From the NCBI GenBank assembly GCA_963797765.1, contig CAWCQU010000004.1, positions 186,001-250,000 of the forward strand: 64,000 nt of DNA. The letters run 5' to 3'. How positions within the stretch are numbered: the stretch's first letter is position 1; every line of letters starts with the position of its first letter. A program made the translations under genes and the position numbers. The notes beneath the pieces are model-generated. The model was not told the origin of the DNA. It worked only from the letters and a program-made list of their open reading frames with translations, and did no database searches. This DNA comes from JBGPTK01 sp963797765. Its GTDB lineage: Bacteria > Acidobacteriota > Terriglobia > Acidiferrales > UBA7541. This document shows, one piece after another, positions 36,301 through 45,900 of this stretch.

Positions 36301-38400
36301 ATGAATCGAAAGCAGACCATTCGCATTTCGCGCGGTTTCCTTGCTCCACGGGCAATTGTCGTTCTGCTGTTTCCAGCGTTCCTGTTGGGGTGCGCTGTTC
36401 TCGGGCTATTTGCTGGAAAGCCCGCTGCCGCACAGGCGCGCCGGTTCGATCTCTCGGACATCCCAAAGATCGTGGGAGTTTCCGACGCGCAGATTTCTCC
36501 CGATGGAAAGTCGATCGCCTTCGTGGTGTCCCGCGCGAATATGGAAACGGACGAGCATGACCGTCAACTCATACTGATTGACATCGCCACCGGCGCGCAG
36601 CGTCCTCTCACCTATGAACGCAAGGGTGTCGGATCGCCGCGCTGGTCGCCTTCGGGAGATCGCCTCGCGTTCGTGGCCCTCTTTCGAACGGGCAAGCAAG
36701 ACCAGCAACAAGTGTTTGTACTTCCCATGAACGGCGGTGGTGAAGCGAGCAAAGTCACCGATGCTCCCAACGGAATTGAGCAATTTGCATGGAGTCCGGA
36801 TGGCAAGCAGATCGCCTACGTCACCGCTGACGACGCGCCGAACAAAAAGGAAATTGAGAAGCATAATGACGCGTTCGAAGTGGGTGACGATGATTTCCTC
36901 ACCACTGGAGCACCCACGCCTTCGCACATCTGGCTGATTTCCGCGCAAGGCGGCACAGCGAAGCGGCTCACCTCAGGTTCCTGGAGCCTTCCGAAAAGCG
37001 CGCCACCCAGTTCGCCTGCCTCGCCGATTTCCTGGTCGCCGGACGGCAAATGGATCACCTTCGTCAAACAAGACACTCCCCACTACGGCGATTCCGACCT
37101 ATCGACAGTTCAGCTCTTGAACGTTGAATCCGGCGAAATCAAGAAACTTACCAAGCACGAGAAATTCGAAGGCTTCAGCGATTTTTCGCCGGATGGCTCG
37201 CAAATCGCGTACTGGTTTCCCCGCGACAACGATCCGAACAACGAAAATGAAATTTATGTGGCGCCCATTGCCGGCGGAGATGGCTCGGATACAACGCGCT
37301 CGATCGACCACAATATCGCTCGCGCCATCTGGATGCCCGACGGAAAATCGCTTCTGGTGGGCGGCCACGATGGAACCGGCCTTTCTCTTTGGATTCAGCC
37401 GCTCTCCGGCGCGGCAAAGCACCTCGCATTGGGCGATGTGATTCCCTCCTGGCTTTTCTGGGTGGATATTTCCGTGAGCAAGGATGGCGCCCTTGCATTT
37501 CCGGGAAGCACCGCTGACCGGCCTTCGGAAATCTATTACATGTCATCGCCTGACGCCGCGCCCAAACGCCTTACGGACTTCAACCAGGAGATCGCTTCGC
37601 TTTCCCTGGGAAAGATGGAGCGCATCGAATGGAATGGCCCTAACGGATTCAAGGAAGATGGCGTATTAATCTATCCGCCCGATTTTTCAAAGGACAAGAA
37701 GTATCCTCTCGTTTTGTACATTCACGGAGGCCCGACAGCCTCGTCGGCGCTGACTTTTAGCACATTGGGACAATACATCGCCTCGCACGACTACGTGGTC
37801 TTCTCGCCGAATTACCGCGGCAGCGACAACCTGGGCAACGCGTACCAACGCGCCGTGTTCAATGACGCGGGCGACGGCCCGGGCCGCGACGTGATGGCGG
37901 GAATCGAAGCCGTGAAGAAAATGGGATTTGTCGATACTTCCAAAATGGCGGTTACAGGCTGGTCCTACGGCGGCTACATGACCTCCTGGATGACTGGCCA
38001 CTATCAAATCTGGAAAGTAGCGGTTGCCGGCGCGGCGGTGAACGACTTGACCAGCGCTTACACTCTTTCGGATTTCAACGTGACCCAGCGTTACAACATC
38101 GGAAACGGCCCGCTCGGCAGCGGCTCCCCCTGGACCGGCAGCAACATGCAGACCTATCGTGATCAATCTCCCATCACTTACGAGCAGAAGATCAAGACGC
38201 CGACGCTAATCCTCTCCGATACTGCCGACGCACGCGTGCCCATCACGCAGTCCTACCAGATGTTTCACGCGCTCAAAGATAATGGCGTCACGGTGAAATT
38301 TGTTGCCTATCCCGTCCCTGGCCATTTCCCCAGCGATACCGTTCGAACCATGGACGTGTATCGCCGTTGGGTGGAATGGCTCGATCAGTATCTGAAGTAG
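36301..38400 (+). CDS. Secreted S9 prolyl-oligopeptidase-family peptidase (second of tandem pair)
   Basis: 699 residues; ATG 36301 is preceded by GAGGAG. Same build as its neighbour at 34142: signal peptide ('VLLFPAFLLGCAVLGLFAG' in part; the Cys in 'LLGC' could even be a lipobox), beta-propeller, then alpha/beta hydrolase with Ser555 in 'GWSYGGYM', Asp in 'SDTADARVPI' and His in 'PGHFPSD'. Long identical stretches such as 'NKKEIEKHNDAFEVGD' and 'FNDAGDGPGRDVMAG' or near equivalents show recent duplication; the second copy has a short insertion before 'GSPWTG'. Probable extracellular oligopeptidase. Confidence 0.93.
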   Translation: MNRKQTIRISRGFLAPRAIVVLLFPAFLLGCAVLGLFAGKPAAAQARRFDLSDIPKIVGVSDAQISPDGKSIAFVVSRANMETDEHDRQLILIDIATGAQRPLTYERKGVGSPRWSPSGDRLAFVALFRTGKQDQQQVFVLPMNGGGEASKVTDAPNGIEQFAWSPDGKQIAYVTADDAPNKKEIEKHNDAFEVGDDDFLTTGAPTPSHIWLISAQGGTAKRLTSGSWSLPKSAPPSSPASPISWSPDGKWITFVKQDTPHYGDSDLSTVQLLNVESGEIKKLTKHEKFEGFSDFSPDGSQIAYWFPRDNDPNNENEIYVAPIAGGDGSDTTRSIDHNIARAIWMPDGKSLLVGGHDGTGLSLWIQPLSGAAKHLALGDVIPSWLFWVDISVSKDGALAFPGSTADRPSEIYYMSSPDAAPKRLTDFNQEIASLSLGKMERIEWNGPNGFKEDGVLIYPPDFSKDKKYPLVLYIHGGPTASSALTFSTLGQYIASHDYVVFSPNYRGSDNLGNAYQRAVFNDAGDGPGRDVMAGIEAVKKMGFVDTSKMAVTGWSYGGYMTSWMTGHYQIWKVAVAGAAVNDLTSAYTLSDFNVTQRYNIGNGPLGSGSPWTGSNMQTYRDQSPITYEQKIKTPTLILSDTADARVPITQSYQMFHALKDNGVTVKFVAYPVPGHFPSDTVRTMDVYRRWVEWLDQYLK

Positions 38401-38474
38401 GTTTCTGATAGGATTGCTATTTGCCGGCCGTGGAATGAACCGCGGTTCCCGGCCGCTCTAGCGGGGTAGATCAG

Positions 38475-38717
38475 ATGCCCAAGCTCGACATCACGCTGAA
38501 TGAAGTGCTCGACCTGGCTTCGTTGCACTTCAAGGTTCCGCGCGAGAATCTTTCGCCGGACGACGATTTCTTCAAAAAGCTCGGCATCGATAGCCTGCAA
38601 GCGCTCGATCTTCTGACGCGCCTGGAGAGCCATTTCCGTGTGGAATTGCCCGACTACGAACTTCAGGGCGTCTCCGATTTCCGCACTTTGGCCGGGCGGA
38701 TCCAATCTCGCTTGTAA
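38475..38717 (+). CDS. Stand-alone acyl carrier protein
   Basis: 80 residues with the four-helix ACP pattern and the phosphopantetheine attachment Ser40 in 'LGIDSLQALDLL'. It differs from a typical fatty-acid-synthesis AcpP in the residues around DSL and in being basic near the N-terminus, and it lies among two AMP ligases, two reductases and PlsC rather than in a fab cluster. Probably a dedicated carrier that receives acyl groups from one of the ligases. It starts 74 bases after the S9 gene and 111 bases before the second ligase. Confidence 0.88.
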   Translation: MPKLDITLNEVLDLASLHFKVPRENLSPDDDFFKKLGIDSLQALDLLTRLESHFRVELPDYELQGVSDFRTLAGRIQSRL

Positions 38718-38828
38718 ACGGTGCTTCCAGCCATCCATTTCAGCAGGCTTCTCTTGAGGGATACAAGCAAGAGGTTTATCCTCACATTTCCCGTGCTCGG
38801 ATATTCGCGCGTTCTTGATTAAATTTTG

Positions 38829-40538
38829 ATGCTTGACCTGAAACAATACGATTCGTTGGGAACTGCGCTGCGCGATGCCTTGGACCGCTGGCCCAACGAA
38901 ATTTGCCTGATCGAAGCGGATCGCGAACGCGAAAATTGCCGCCTTACCTACCGCCAGTTTAAGGAAGCTGCACTTCCGTTGGCCCGGGCACTGGAAGAGA
39001 TCGGATTCGGCGCGGGCAGTCGAGCTGCGATCATCATGACCAATCAGTCGAAATGGCTGATTTCCGCTTATGCGATTTTTTACCGTGGCGGGGTGCTTGT
39101 CCCGCTCGATTACAAGCTCAGCGCACCCGAGCACTTGCAACTTCTGGCGCATTCCAAGGCCGAAGTGCTGGTTGTCGAATATCATCTTTGGCGCGCCATC
39201 ACGCAGACGGCTGCTTTTCCCGATCTTGATGTGAAAACGGTCCTCGTCACCGAAGCACCGGCCGGCGCTGATCTGGCAGGCGCAAAACGCTGGGAAGAAT
39301 TCAAAAGGAATCAACCTCCCGCATTTGTTCCACGCACTCGGAGCGACTGGGCCTGCATCGTTTATTCGTCCGGCACCGGCGGACGGCCCAAGGGCTGTGC
39401 GTTAACTCACGAGAATTATCTGGAGCAATGCATGGGCCTCACGGCCTTGTATCCATTCTGGCCCGGCGTGCGTTACCTGAGCATTCTTCCGACGAATCAC
39501 GCCATCGATTTTATGGTCGGTTTTTTTGGCCCATTCATTTGCGGCGCCACGGTGGTTCACTTGCGGACGCTTCGCCCGGAATATATTCGCGAAGCGTTCA
39601 CCCGCTACAAGATCACTTACATGACGTTGGTTCCCATGGTACTCAAAAGCCTCGAGCGCGGGTTGCGGCAGCGCTTTGCGGATCTCCCGCCTCGAAAACG
39701 TTTTGCCCTGAATCAATTGATCCGCGTCAATCGCGCATTCACGCGCAGCCAGCCGAGCCTGCCGCTGAGCCGGTTTCTGTTGCGTGATATTCACCAGGCT
39801 TTCGGCGGAGAATTGCGCGCTCTTTTTGTGGGAGGCGCGTTCACTGAGCCTGCGACGTTGCAATTCTTCTACGACCTGGGAATCCCGGTGGGCAACGGTT
39901 ATGGCCTCACCGAAGCGTGCACCGCCGTCACCATGAACGATTTTCATCCGTTTCGCCCGGATACGGTTGGGAAGCCGCTTCCGGGTGTCGAAGTAAAAGT
40001 ATTGGATCCGGATATGGAAGGAATTGGCGAGGTCGCCGTCCGTAGCAAAACGGTGATGCAACAATATTTGGACGATCCGGAATTGACCGCGGAAACAATC
40101 GCGGACGGCTGGTTACTGACTGGCGATCTGGGGCGCATCGACTCTACCGGCCACTTGCAACTCTTCGGCCGAAAGAAAAACATGATAGTCACCGGCGAAG
40201 GCAAGAATATCTATCCGGAAGACATTGAAAATGTTTTCGAAGGGATTCGCCTGAAGGAATTTTGCGTCTTCGCCGCAAATTATATTTGGCCGCAGCACAC
40301 TATGTCCGGCGAACAATTGGTGATCGTGGTTCACGCGGAACCCGGTCAGACGATCGACGACGCCCTGCGCGCTGAACTTGCGGAACGCAATCGCAAGCTT
40401 CTGAATTACAAGCGCATCAGCGGTTACGTCGCGTGGGATCGCGATTTCCCTCGAACAGCCTCGCTCAAGATCAAACGCAATATTCTGGCTGAGGAAATTC
40501 GACAGCAAGTTGACCGCAGCGCGACTGTCGCTCTATGA
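38829..40538 (+). CDS. AMP-forming acyl-CoA/ACP synthetase (second ligase of the lipid locus)
   Basis: 569 residues from ATG 38829. ANL-family motifs: phosphate loop 'SSGTGGRPKG' (180-189; the usual TSGTTG is altered at two places), 'GNGYGLTEACTAVT', 'GWLLTGDLGRIDSTGHLQLFGRKKNMIVTGEGKNIYPEDIE' (in parts) and the catalytic Lys in 'ASLKIKRN'. Long-chain acyl-CoA or acyl-ACP synthetase type. Lying right after the ACP gene suggests that it loads that carrier, as fatty acyl-AMP ligases do; direct evidence is lacking. Confidence 0.88.
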   Translation: MLDLKQYDSLGTALRDALDRWPNEICLIEADRERENCRLTYRQFKEAALPLARALEEIGFGAGSRAAIIMTNQSKWLISAYAIFYRGGVLVPLDYKLSAPEHLQLLAHSKAEVLVVEYHLWRAITQTAAFPDLDVKTVLVTEAPAGADLAGAKRWEEFKRNQPPAFVPRTRSDWACIVYSSGTGGRPKGCALTHENYLEQCMGLTALYPFWPGVRYLSILPTNHAIDFMVGFFGPFICGATVVHLRTLRPEYIREAFTRYKITYMTLVPMVLKSLERGLRQRFADLPPRKRFALNQLIRVNRAFTRSQPSLPLSRFLLRDIHQAFGGELRALFVGGAFTEPATLQFFYDLGIPVGNGYGLTEACTAVTMNDFHPFRPDTVGKPLPGVEVKVLDPDMEGIGEVAVRSKTVMQQYLDDPELTAETIADGWLLTGDLGRIDSTGHLQLFGRKKNMIVTGEGKNIYPEDIENVFEGIRLKEFCVFAANYIWPQHTMSGEQLVIVVHAEPGQTIDDALRAELAERNRKLLNYKRISGYVAWDRDFPRTASLKIKRNILAEEIRQQVDRSATVAL

Positions 40539-40548
40539 AGGTCCCCCG

Positions 40549-41451
40549 ATGAGCGGGCGCTTTTTCGCGATCATCAATCCCGCCGCGGGCGGCGGGCGCT
40601 GCGGAAAACTTGCCGGTCCGGCGCTCGCGCGTCTCCGCGCAGGCGGAATCGAACTCGAAATCTCGGAGACCAGCGGTCCTGGCCACGCCACCGAACTAAC
40701 TCGCGGCGCTCAAGCTCGCGGCTACAACAATTTCCTCGCGGTTGGCGGCGATGGCACAGCCTTTGAAATCGTAAACGGTCTTTTCCCCCGTGAAGCTTCC
40801 CAACCGCGGCCGTCTCTCGGATTTCTCCCTCTCGGCACGGGCAATTCGTTTTTGAAAGATTTCACTTCGCGCGGCGTCGAACACGCGATGGAGGCTCTGC
40901 TCGCGGGACGCCGGCGCCCTTGCGACGTTTTGCGCCTTACTCATTCCCGCGGCCAACTTTACTTTATTAATTTATTGACCTTGGGTTTTGCAGCCGATGT
41001 TGCCGCGCTCACCAATCGCCGCTTCAAGCGGCTCGGAGAACTCGGATACATTTTCGGAGTACTGGCCTGCCTCGCCCGCCTCAACCGTCGAGCTTTCCCC
41101 ATGCGCGTGGATCAACAAACGGATCTCGACAACCGCCGCTGTCTATTCCTCGCCTTCAGCAACAGCAAATTCACCGGCGGCAAAATGATGATCGCCCCCA
41201 ATGCAGATCCTTCCGATGGGCTGATCGAATACGTCCGTTGGGGGCCGATCAGCCGCTTGGGCCTGGTGCGCAATTTCTCCACGCTTTTCGACGGCACGCA
41301 CATTGATCACCCGCTGGCTTCGCGTGCATCCGCGCGGCGAATCGATTTCGAGCTCGAAGGCCCAGTCGACGTCACGCTCGACGGCGACAGCATGGTCCTG
41401 GATTGCAAGAGCGTTGAGGTGCTGCCAGGAGTCCTGGACGTGCTGGCATGA
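40549..41451 (+). CDS. Diacylglycerol/lipid kinase family protein (YegS/DgkB-like)
   Basis: 300 residues from ATG 40549, with GAAGG upstream. DAGK catalytic segments: 'NPAAGGGR' near the N-terminus, 'GGDGTAFEIVNGL' and 'LPLGTGNSFLKDF', then a beta-sandwich domain with 'IAPNADPSDGLIEYV' and 'DGDSMVL'. The family phosphorylates diacylglycerol, sphingoid or similar lipids with ATP. Its stop overlaps the plsC start by four bases (ATGA), so phosphorylation and acylation of the same lipid precursor are plausible. Confidence 0.9.
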   Translation: MSGRFFAIINPAAGGGRCGKLAGPALARLRAGGIELEISETSGPGHATELTRGAQARGYNNFLAVGGDGTAFEIVNGLFPREASQPRPSLGFLPLGTGNSFLKDFTSRGVEHAMEALLAGRRRPCDVLRLTHSRGQLYFINLLTLGFAADVAALTNRRFKRLGELGYIFGVLACLARLNRRAFPMRVDQQTDLDNRRCLFLAFSNSKFTGGKMMIAPNADPSDGLIEYVRWGPISRLGLVRNFSTLFDGTHIDHPLASRASARRIDFELEGPVDVTLDGDSMVLDCKSVEVLPGVLDVLA

Positions 41452-42194
41452 AGAATTTCTACCTCACCGTTCGCGCCGCTATTCTGTGGGCGATCAGCGG
41501 CATCCATTTTGTGGTCTTATGCCTTTTCTTGATGCTGTTGGCGGTATTTGTCGATCCACGAAAAAACGACTGGCCGCAGCGCCTTTTTTTTCGCAACATT
41601 CTGCGGCTCATCGGCGTGAAAATCGAAGTGCGGCGTTCACCGGGATTTGATCCCACGCGAACCAGCATCTTCATTTCCAACCATGTAAACATTTTTGACC
41701 CGTTCGTGGTGTACACGGCGATTCCTCAATTTCTCCGCGGTTTTGAACTCGAGTCCCATTTCACAATTCCCGTCTATGGCTGGCTGATGAAGCGATTTGG
41801 CAACGTCCCGGTGCCCGCCGATTCGAGCCGCTCCGGACTCGAAGAAATGATTCGCCGTGCGAAGCATGCAATCGATTCCGGGATCAGCCTGATTGCTTTT
41901 GCGGAAGGCTCGCGCACGCGCGATGGCCATGTGGGACCGTTCCGGAAGGGGATTTTCCGGATTGCCCAGAATTTCGGCTGCCCCATCGTTCCGGTGAGCA
42001 TGGTCGGTTCGTTCGAATTCTTCCGCACCGGCCACTGGATGATTCACCCGGGAACAATCACCGTCTATTTGCATGACACAATTGAAACGAAAGATATAGA
42101 CCGCGCCGGCTTGGATGATCTGCGCCTGCGTGTCTTCGACATAGTTTCCAAGCCTGTGGAGGATGCAATCAAAAACTCTACGGAGAAAACCTGA
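41448..42194 (+). CDS. PlsC-like 1-acyl-glycerol-3-phosphate acyltransferase
   Basis: 248 residues with one or two N-terminal helices ('ILWAISGIHFVVLCLFLMLLAVF'-type, in part) and the acyltransferase motifs: 'NHVNIFDPF' (HX4D) and 'FAEGSRTRDGHVGPFRKG' (substrate phosphate binding). Typically transfers an acyl group to the sn-2 position of lysophosphatidate in the inner membrane. Coupled to the lipid kinase by a four-base overlap; it faces the phosphatidyltransferase gene with a gap of 34 bases. In this locus the acceptor could be an alkyl-glycerol phosphate, but that is speculation. Confidence 0.9.
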   Translation: MKNFYLTVRAAILWAISGIHFVVLCLFLMLLAVFVDPRKNDWPQRLFFRNILRLIGVKIEVRRSPGFDPTRTSIFISNHVNIFDPFVVYTAIPQFLRGFELESHFTIPVYGWLMKRFGNVPVPADSSRSGLEEMIRRAKHAIDSGISLIAFAEGSRTRDGHVGPFRKGIFRIAQNFGCPIVPVSMVGSFEFFRTGHWMIHPGTITVYLHDTIETKDIDRAGLDDLRLRVFDIVSKPVEDAIKNSTEKT

Positions 42195-42228
42195 TTTTCT
42201 AGTTGGGCGTGTATTCGTTTATCGTAGG

Positions 42229-42861
42229 TTAGGTCTGTACGTCGCTTGGGCGCAGCGTGCGTCCGGCTTGAATTTCCTGCCAGGTATAAACCACGCGATG
42301 AACCACGGTGATTGTGGAAATCAACGCAATTACCCAAACGCCTGAGCCATGCGATGGAAATGCTCCGCCCAGCAGCAGCAACACCAGCCGCTCCGGCCGC
42401 TCCATGAAGCCTACTTTGCAAGTAGGTATCAGCGATTCGGCGCGCGCCCGCGAATAACTCACCATGAATGAACTAGCCATCGCCACCGCCGCCAGGATCA
42501 TGTAAAACGTCCTGCCAATTAGCGTGTAGTAAACCACCAAGCCCATGTAAATTCCGAGATCAGAGTAGCGATCCAGCGTCGAATCCAGAAAGGCGCCGAA
42601 GGCCGTCACTCGTCCGGCGTGGCGCGCCACTTGCCCGTCGGCCATATCAAGAAAACCCGCTAAAAACAGCACCGCAGCGGCCGTGCGGAATTGTCCCATG
42701 GCAAACATCACCGCTGCCCATCCGTTCACCAGCAGCGCGATAAACGTCAGGGCGTTTGGCGTAATGCCCGTGGAGGCAACTGCGCTCACCACTCTGCGCA
42801 GCAACCATCCGCCGCCGTCCCCGATCAACTGTGTGATTGGCTTCCCGTGCTCAGTCGTCAT
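42229..42861 (-). CDS. CDP-alcohol phosphatidyltransferase family protein
   Basis: 210 residues with about six helices and the complete family signature D-x2-D-G-x2-A-R-x8-G-x3-D-x3-D in 'DMADGQVARHAGRVTAFGAFLDSTLDR' (in parts, about residues 72-98). Such enzymes swap CMP of CDP-diacylglycerol or another CDP-alcohol for an alcohol (glycerol-3-phosphate, inositol-phosphate, etc.). Which headgroup is made is unclear. It is convergent with plsC, so it belongs to the lipid theme but not to the same transcript. Confidence 0.9.
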   Translation of the reverse strand: MTTEHGKPITQLIGDGGGWLLRRVVSAVASTGITPNALTFIALLVNGWAAVMFAMGQFRTAAAVLFLAGFLDMADGQVARHAGRVTAFGAFLDSTLDRYSDLGIYMGLVVYYTLIGRTFYMILAAVAMASSFMVSYSRARAESLIPTCKVGFMERPERLVLLLLGGAFPSHGSGVWVIALISTITVVHRVVYTWQEIQAGRTLRPSDVQT

Positions 42862-42971
42862 CGTTTTGCATCATACGTCAGCAAGAGCGGTTGCGCCAAA
42901 ATTCTGCTCTGCTCCCACTCGGTCAGGTTCTGCCGCGCTGGCATCATCCGGGCCAGTTCCCGTGGGACCGG

Positions 42972-45900
42972 TTATTCGCTCCCCGGCTTTTTGTACGCGG
43001 GCGCAACAGATGGGATATTTTCTTTCCGAATCATCTCGTTCAGCGCCGCCAGGTCTTTTTCCTGAATCTCCTTCCACTTCGCGAGTTGCTCATCCAGCTT
43101 CTTGCTAAGCTCGTCGAAAACTGTAGAAGAAGCTGCCGTCGGCATCCCTTCCCCGCTCTCGACCGTGGAAGCCAGCGCCATCAATTGGTCCGCAGTCATG
43201 ATCGGATAATTCAACGGGTCTTGGCTGCTCTTCGATTTCGGCTGAATAATCTGTTCTTCCACCGCGCCCATTTTCTTGTTCAGATCATCCGCCGCGCTCA
43301 CGATGGCCTTGTCCTTTTCATTCCCATCCAGCCGTTTTTTCAACGCATCGATTTGAGCACGTACGCTGCGAATTTGGTTCACGGCATCGTGCCCGGCAGT
43401 GACGCGGTCGCGGATCTTCAGTGCCAGCTCGAGCTGTTTTTCAAGATCGGCCTGAGTAGCCTCGATCCGGGGATCTTCCTTGATCTCCAGAGGCGCCGTA
43501 AAACTCTTTCCTCCCACCATAAGCTTCACCTGATATTTGCCAGGCGTGGCCAGCGGCCCGATCGGCCGCCCTCCCCAACTGATGGCACCGGGAACACGGC
43601 TTGGCGGGTCGTATCTCAGATCCCAAACGAAGCGATTGAGTCCCGCTTCGAGTGGCAACGCGGTCGCTCCGCCTCGCCCACCGCCGCCTCCATCGTCGCC
43701 TGCGTCCTCGTGCTCGCCCTCTTTCTTGCTCGCGTACTTCCGGATCACTTTCCCGTTGCCATCCAGGATCTCCAGCGTTGCCGGATCCTTCGAAGCCGCT
43801 CTCAGCGAGTAGTCAATAATTGCGCCATTCGGAGGGTTCGCTCCCACCGTCGCACCCGGCGGAATCGGCCCGCCTCCGCCTCCGCGGAACCGGTACGCCA
43901 AGCTCGGATCGAAAAGATGCACGTCGTCCGAAGTTGTGTTTCCAGCCATCTGACGCAGCGGCGAGATGTCATCCAGAATCCAAAATGCCCGCCCATGAGT
44001 GGCCACAATCAAATCGTTGTCATGAATCGCCAGGTCATGAATCGGCGCATGTGGCAGATTCAGCTGCAGGGGCTGCCAAACGCCGCCGTCATCGAAAGAA
44101 ACATAAATTCCCGTTTCCGTGCCCGCAAACAGCAATCCCTTGTGTTTCGGGTCTTCCCGAACCGAGCGAACGAAAGCTCCGTCCGGTATCCCATTCGTAA
44201 TTTTCGTCCACGACTTTCCGAAGTCCGCAGTCTTGAAAATATAAGGATGAAAATTATCCAGCCGGTGTGCATCCACCGCCATATAGGCCGTGCCGGCGTC
44301 GCGCGTGGATGGATCAATCAAGCTCACCGTCGCCCACTCGGGCATATCCTTCGGCGTAATGCTTGCCCAATTCTTTCCGCCGTCTCGCGTCAGGTGAACC
44401 AATCCATCGTCGCTGCCCACCCAGATTTGATCCTTTTCGAGCGGCGATGGCGCAATCGCGAAAACCGTGCCGTAATACTCGACGCTTGTATTGTCTTTGG
44501 TGATTGGCCCGCCGCTGGATGGCTGTTTGCTCTTGTCGTTGCGCGTCAGGTCCGGGCTGATTGTTTCCCACGTCTGGCCCTGATCCACGCTTTTCAGCAC
44601 CATTTGAGCGCCGTGGTACAACGCGTTCGGATCGAGTGGCGACAAAGCGATTGGCGCCGTCCACTGAAAGCGGTACTTCAAATCCGCGGGCCCGCTCCCC
44701 ATCGGATTTTCCGGCCAGGAATTGATGTCGCGTTGATCTCCATTCTTTTTGTTATATCGCGTGATCAACCCATCGTAGGAACCGGCGTACACAATGTCCG
44801 GATCGGGCGGATACGGCACCACGAATCCGCTCTCGCCACCTCCTACTTGGTACCAATCCGGTCGGTCAATCGCACCGTCATCGGTGCGGCTGGCAATCGA
44901 AATCGTTGAGTTATCCTGCTGCGCGCCGTACAACCGGTAGAGAAAGCGATTATCGGTGGCGATGTGGTAAAACTGGGCGGTCGGCTGATTTTCTTCCGTT
45001 GACCACGTCTTTCCGCCATCGACGGTGATCGTGGCGCCGCCATCATCACTTTCAATCATCCGCGAGGTGTTCGCCGGATCGATCCACAGGCCGTGACGAT
45101 CCCCATGCGGAGCCGAGATCGAATTCCATGATTTTCCGCCGTCCGTCGAGCGATACATCCCCGTATTCAGAATGTAGACGGTGTCTACCGCTTTCGGATC
45201 GGCGATCACGTGTGTGTAATACCAAGCGCGCTGTCGGAACCGGCGGTCATCGTCGATTTTTTGCCATGTCTCGCCCGCATCGTCCGAACGGTAGAGCCCG
45301 CCTTCCTCCGCTTCGATCAGCGCATACACGCGATTCGGATCGGCGCCTGAAACCGTAACCCCAATGCGCCCCATTACACCCTTGGGCAATCCATGACCTT
45401 CAAGTTGTTTCCAGATCAGCCCCCCATCGCTCGATTTGTAAATGCCCGAGCCGGGGCCGCCGCTTTCCAGAGTCCACGGCGTTCGATTCGCCTGCCACAA
45501 CGCGGCATACAGCGTGTGCGAATTAGTGGGAGCAAAAGTAATGTCGATCGCGCCTGTCTTATCGTCCTTGTAGAGAACTTTCTGCCAGGTCTTGCCGCCA
45601 TCTGCTGTTCGAAATACCCCGCGGTCTGCGTTCGGACCGTACGCATGCCCCAGCGCTGCCACGAAAACGATGTCGGCATTTTGCGGATCGATGATCAGCC
45701 GGCCAATGTGCCGCGTGTCGTCGAGTCCCATGTGCGCCCACGTTTTCCCGGCATCCACCGATTTGTAAACGCCATTCCCATAGGAAATATCACCTCGGAT
45801 GCAGGCCTCGCCCGTGCCCACATAAATCACGTTGGGATCGGACGGCGCCACCGCGATGGCTCCGATGGAAGCGATCGATTCCTTATCGAACAGGGGCGTC

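Noticed and set aside
42837..44909. Plus-strand open frame of about 690 codons
   Set aside because: Antisense of the BNR-repeat protein; composition is Arg/His rich and repetitive, while the opposite strand shows a signal peptide and Asp boxes.
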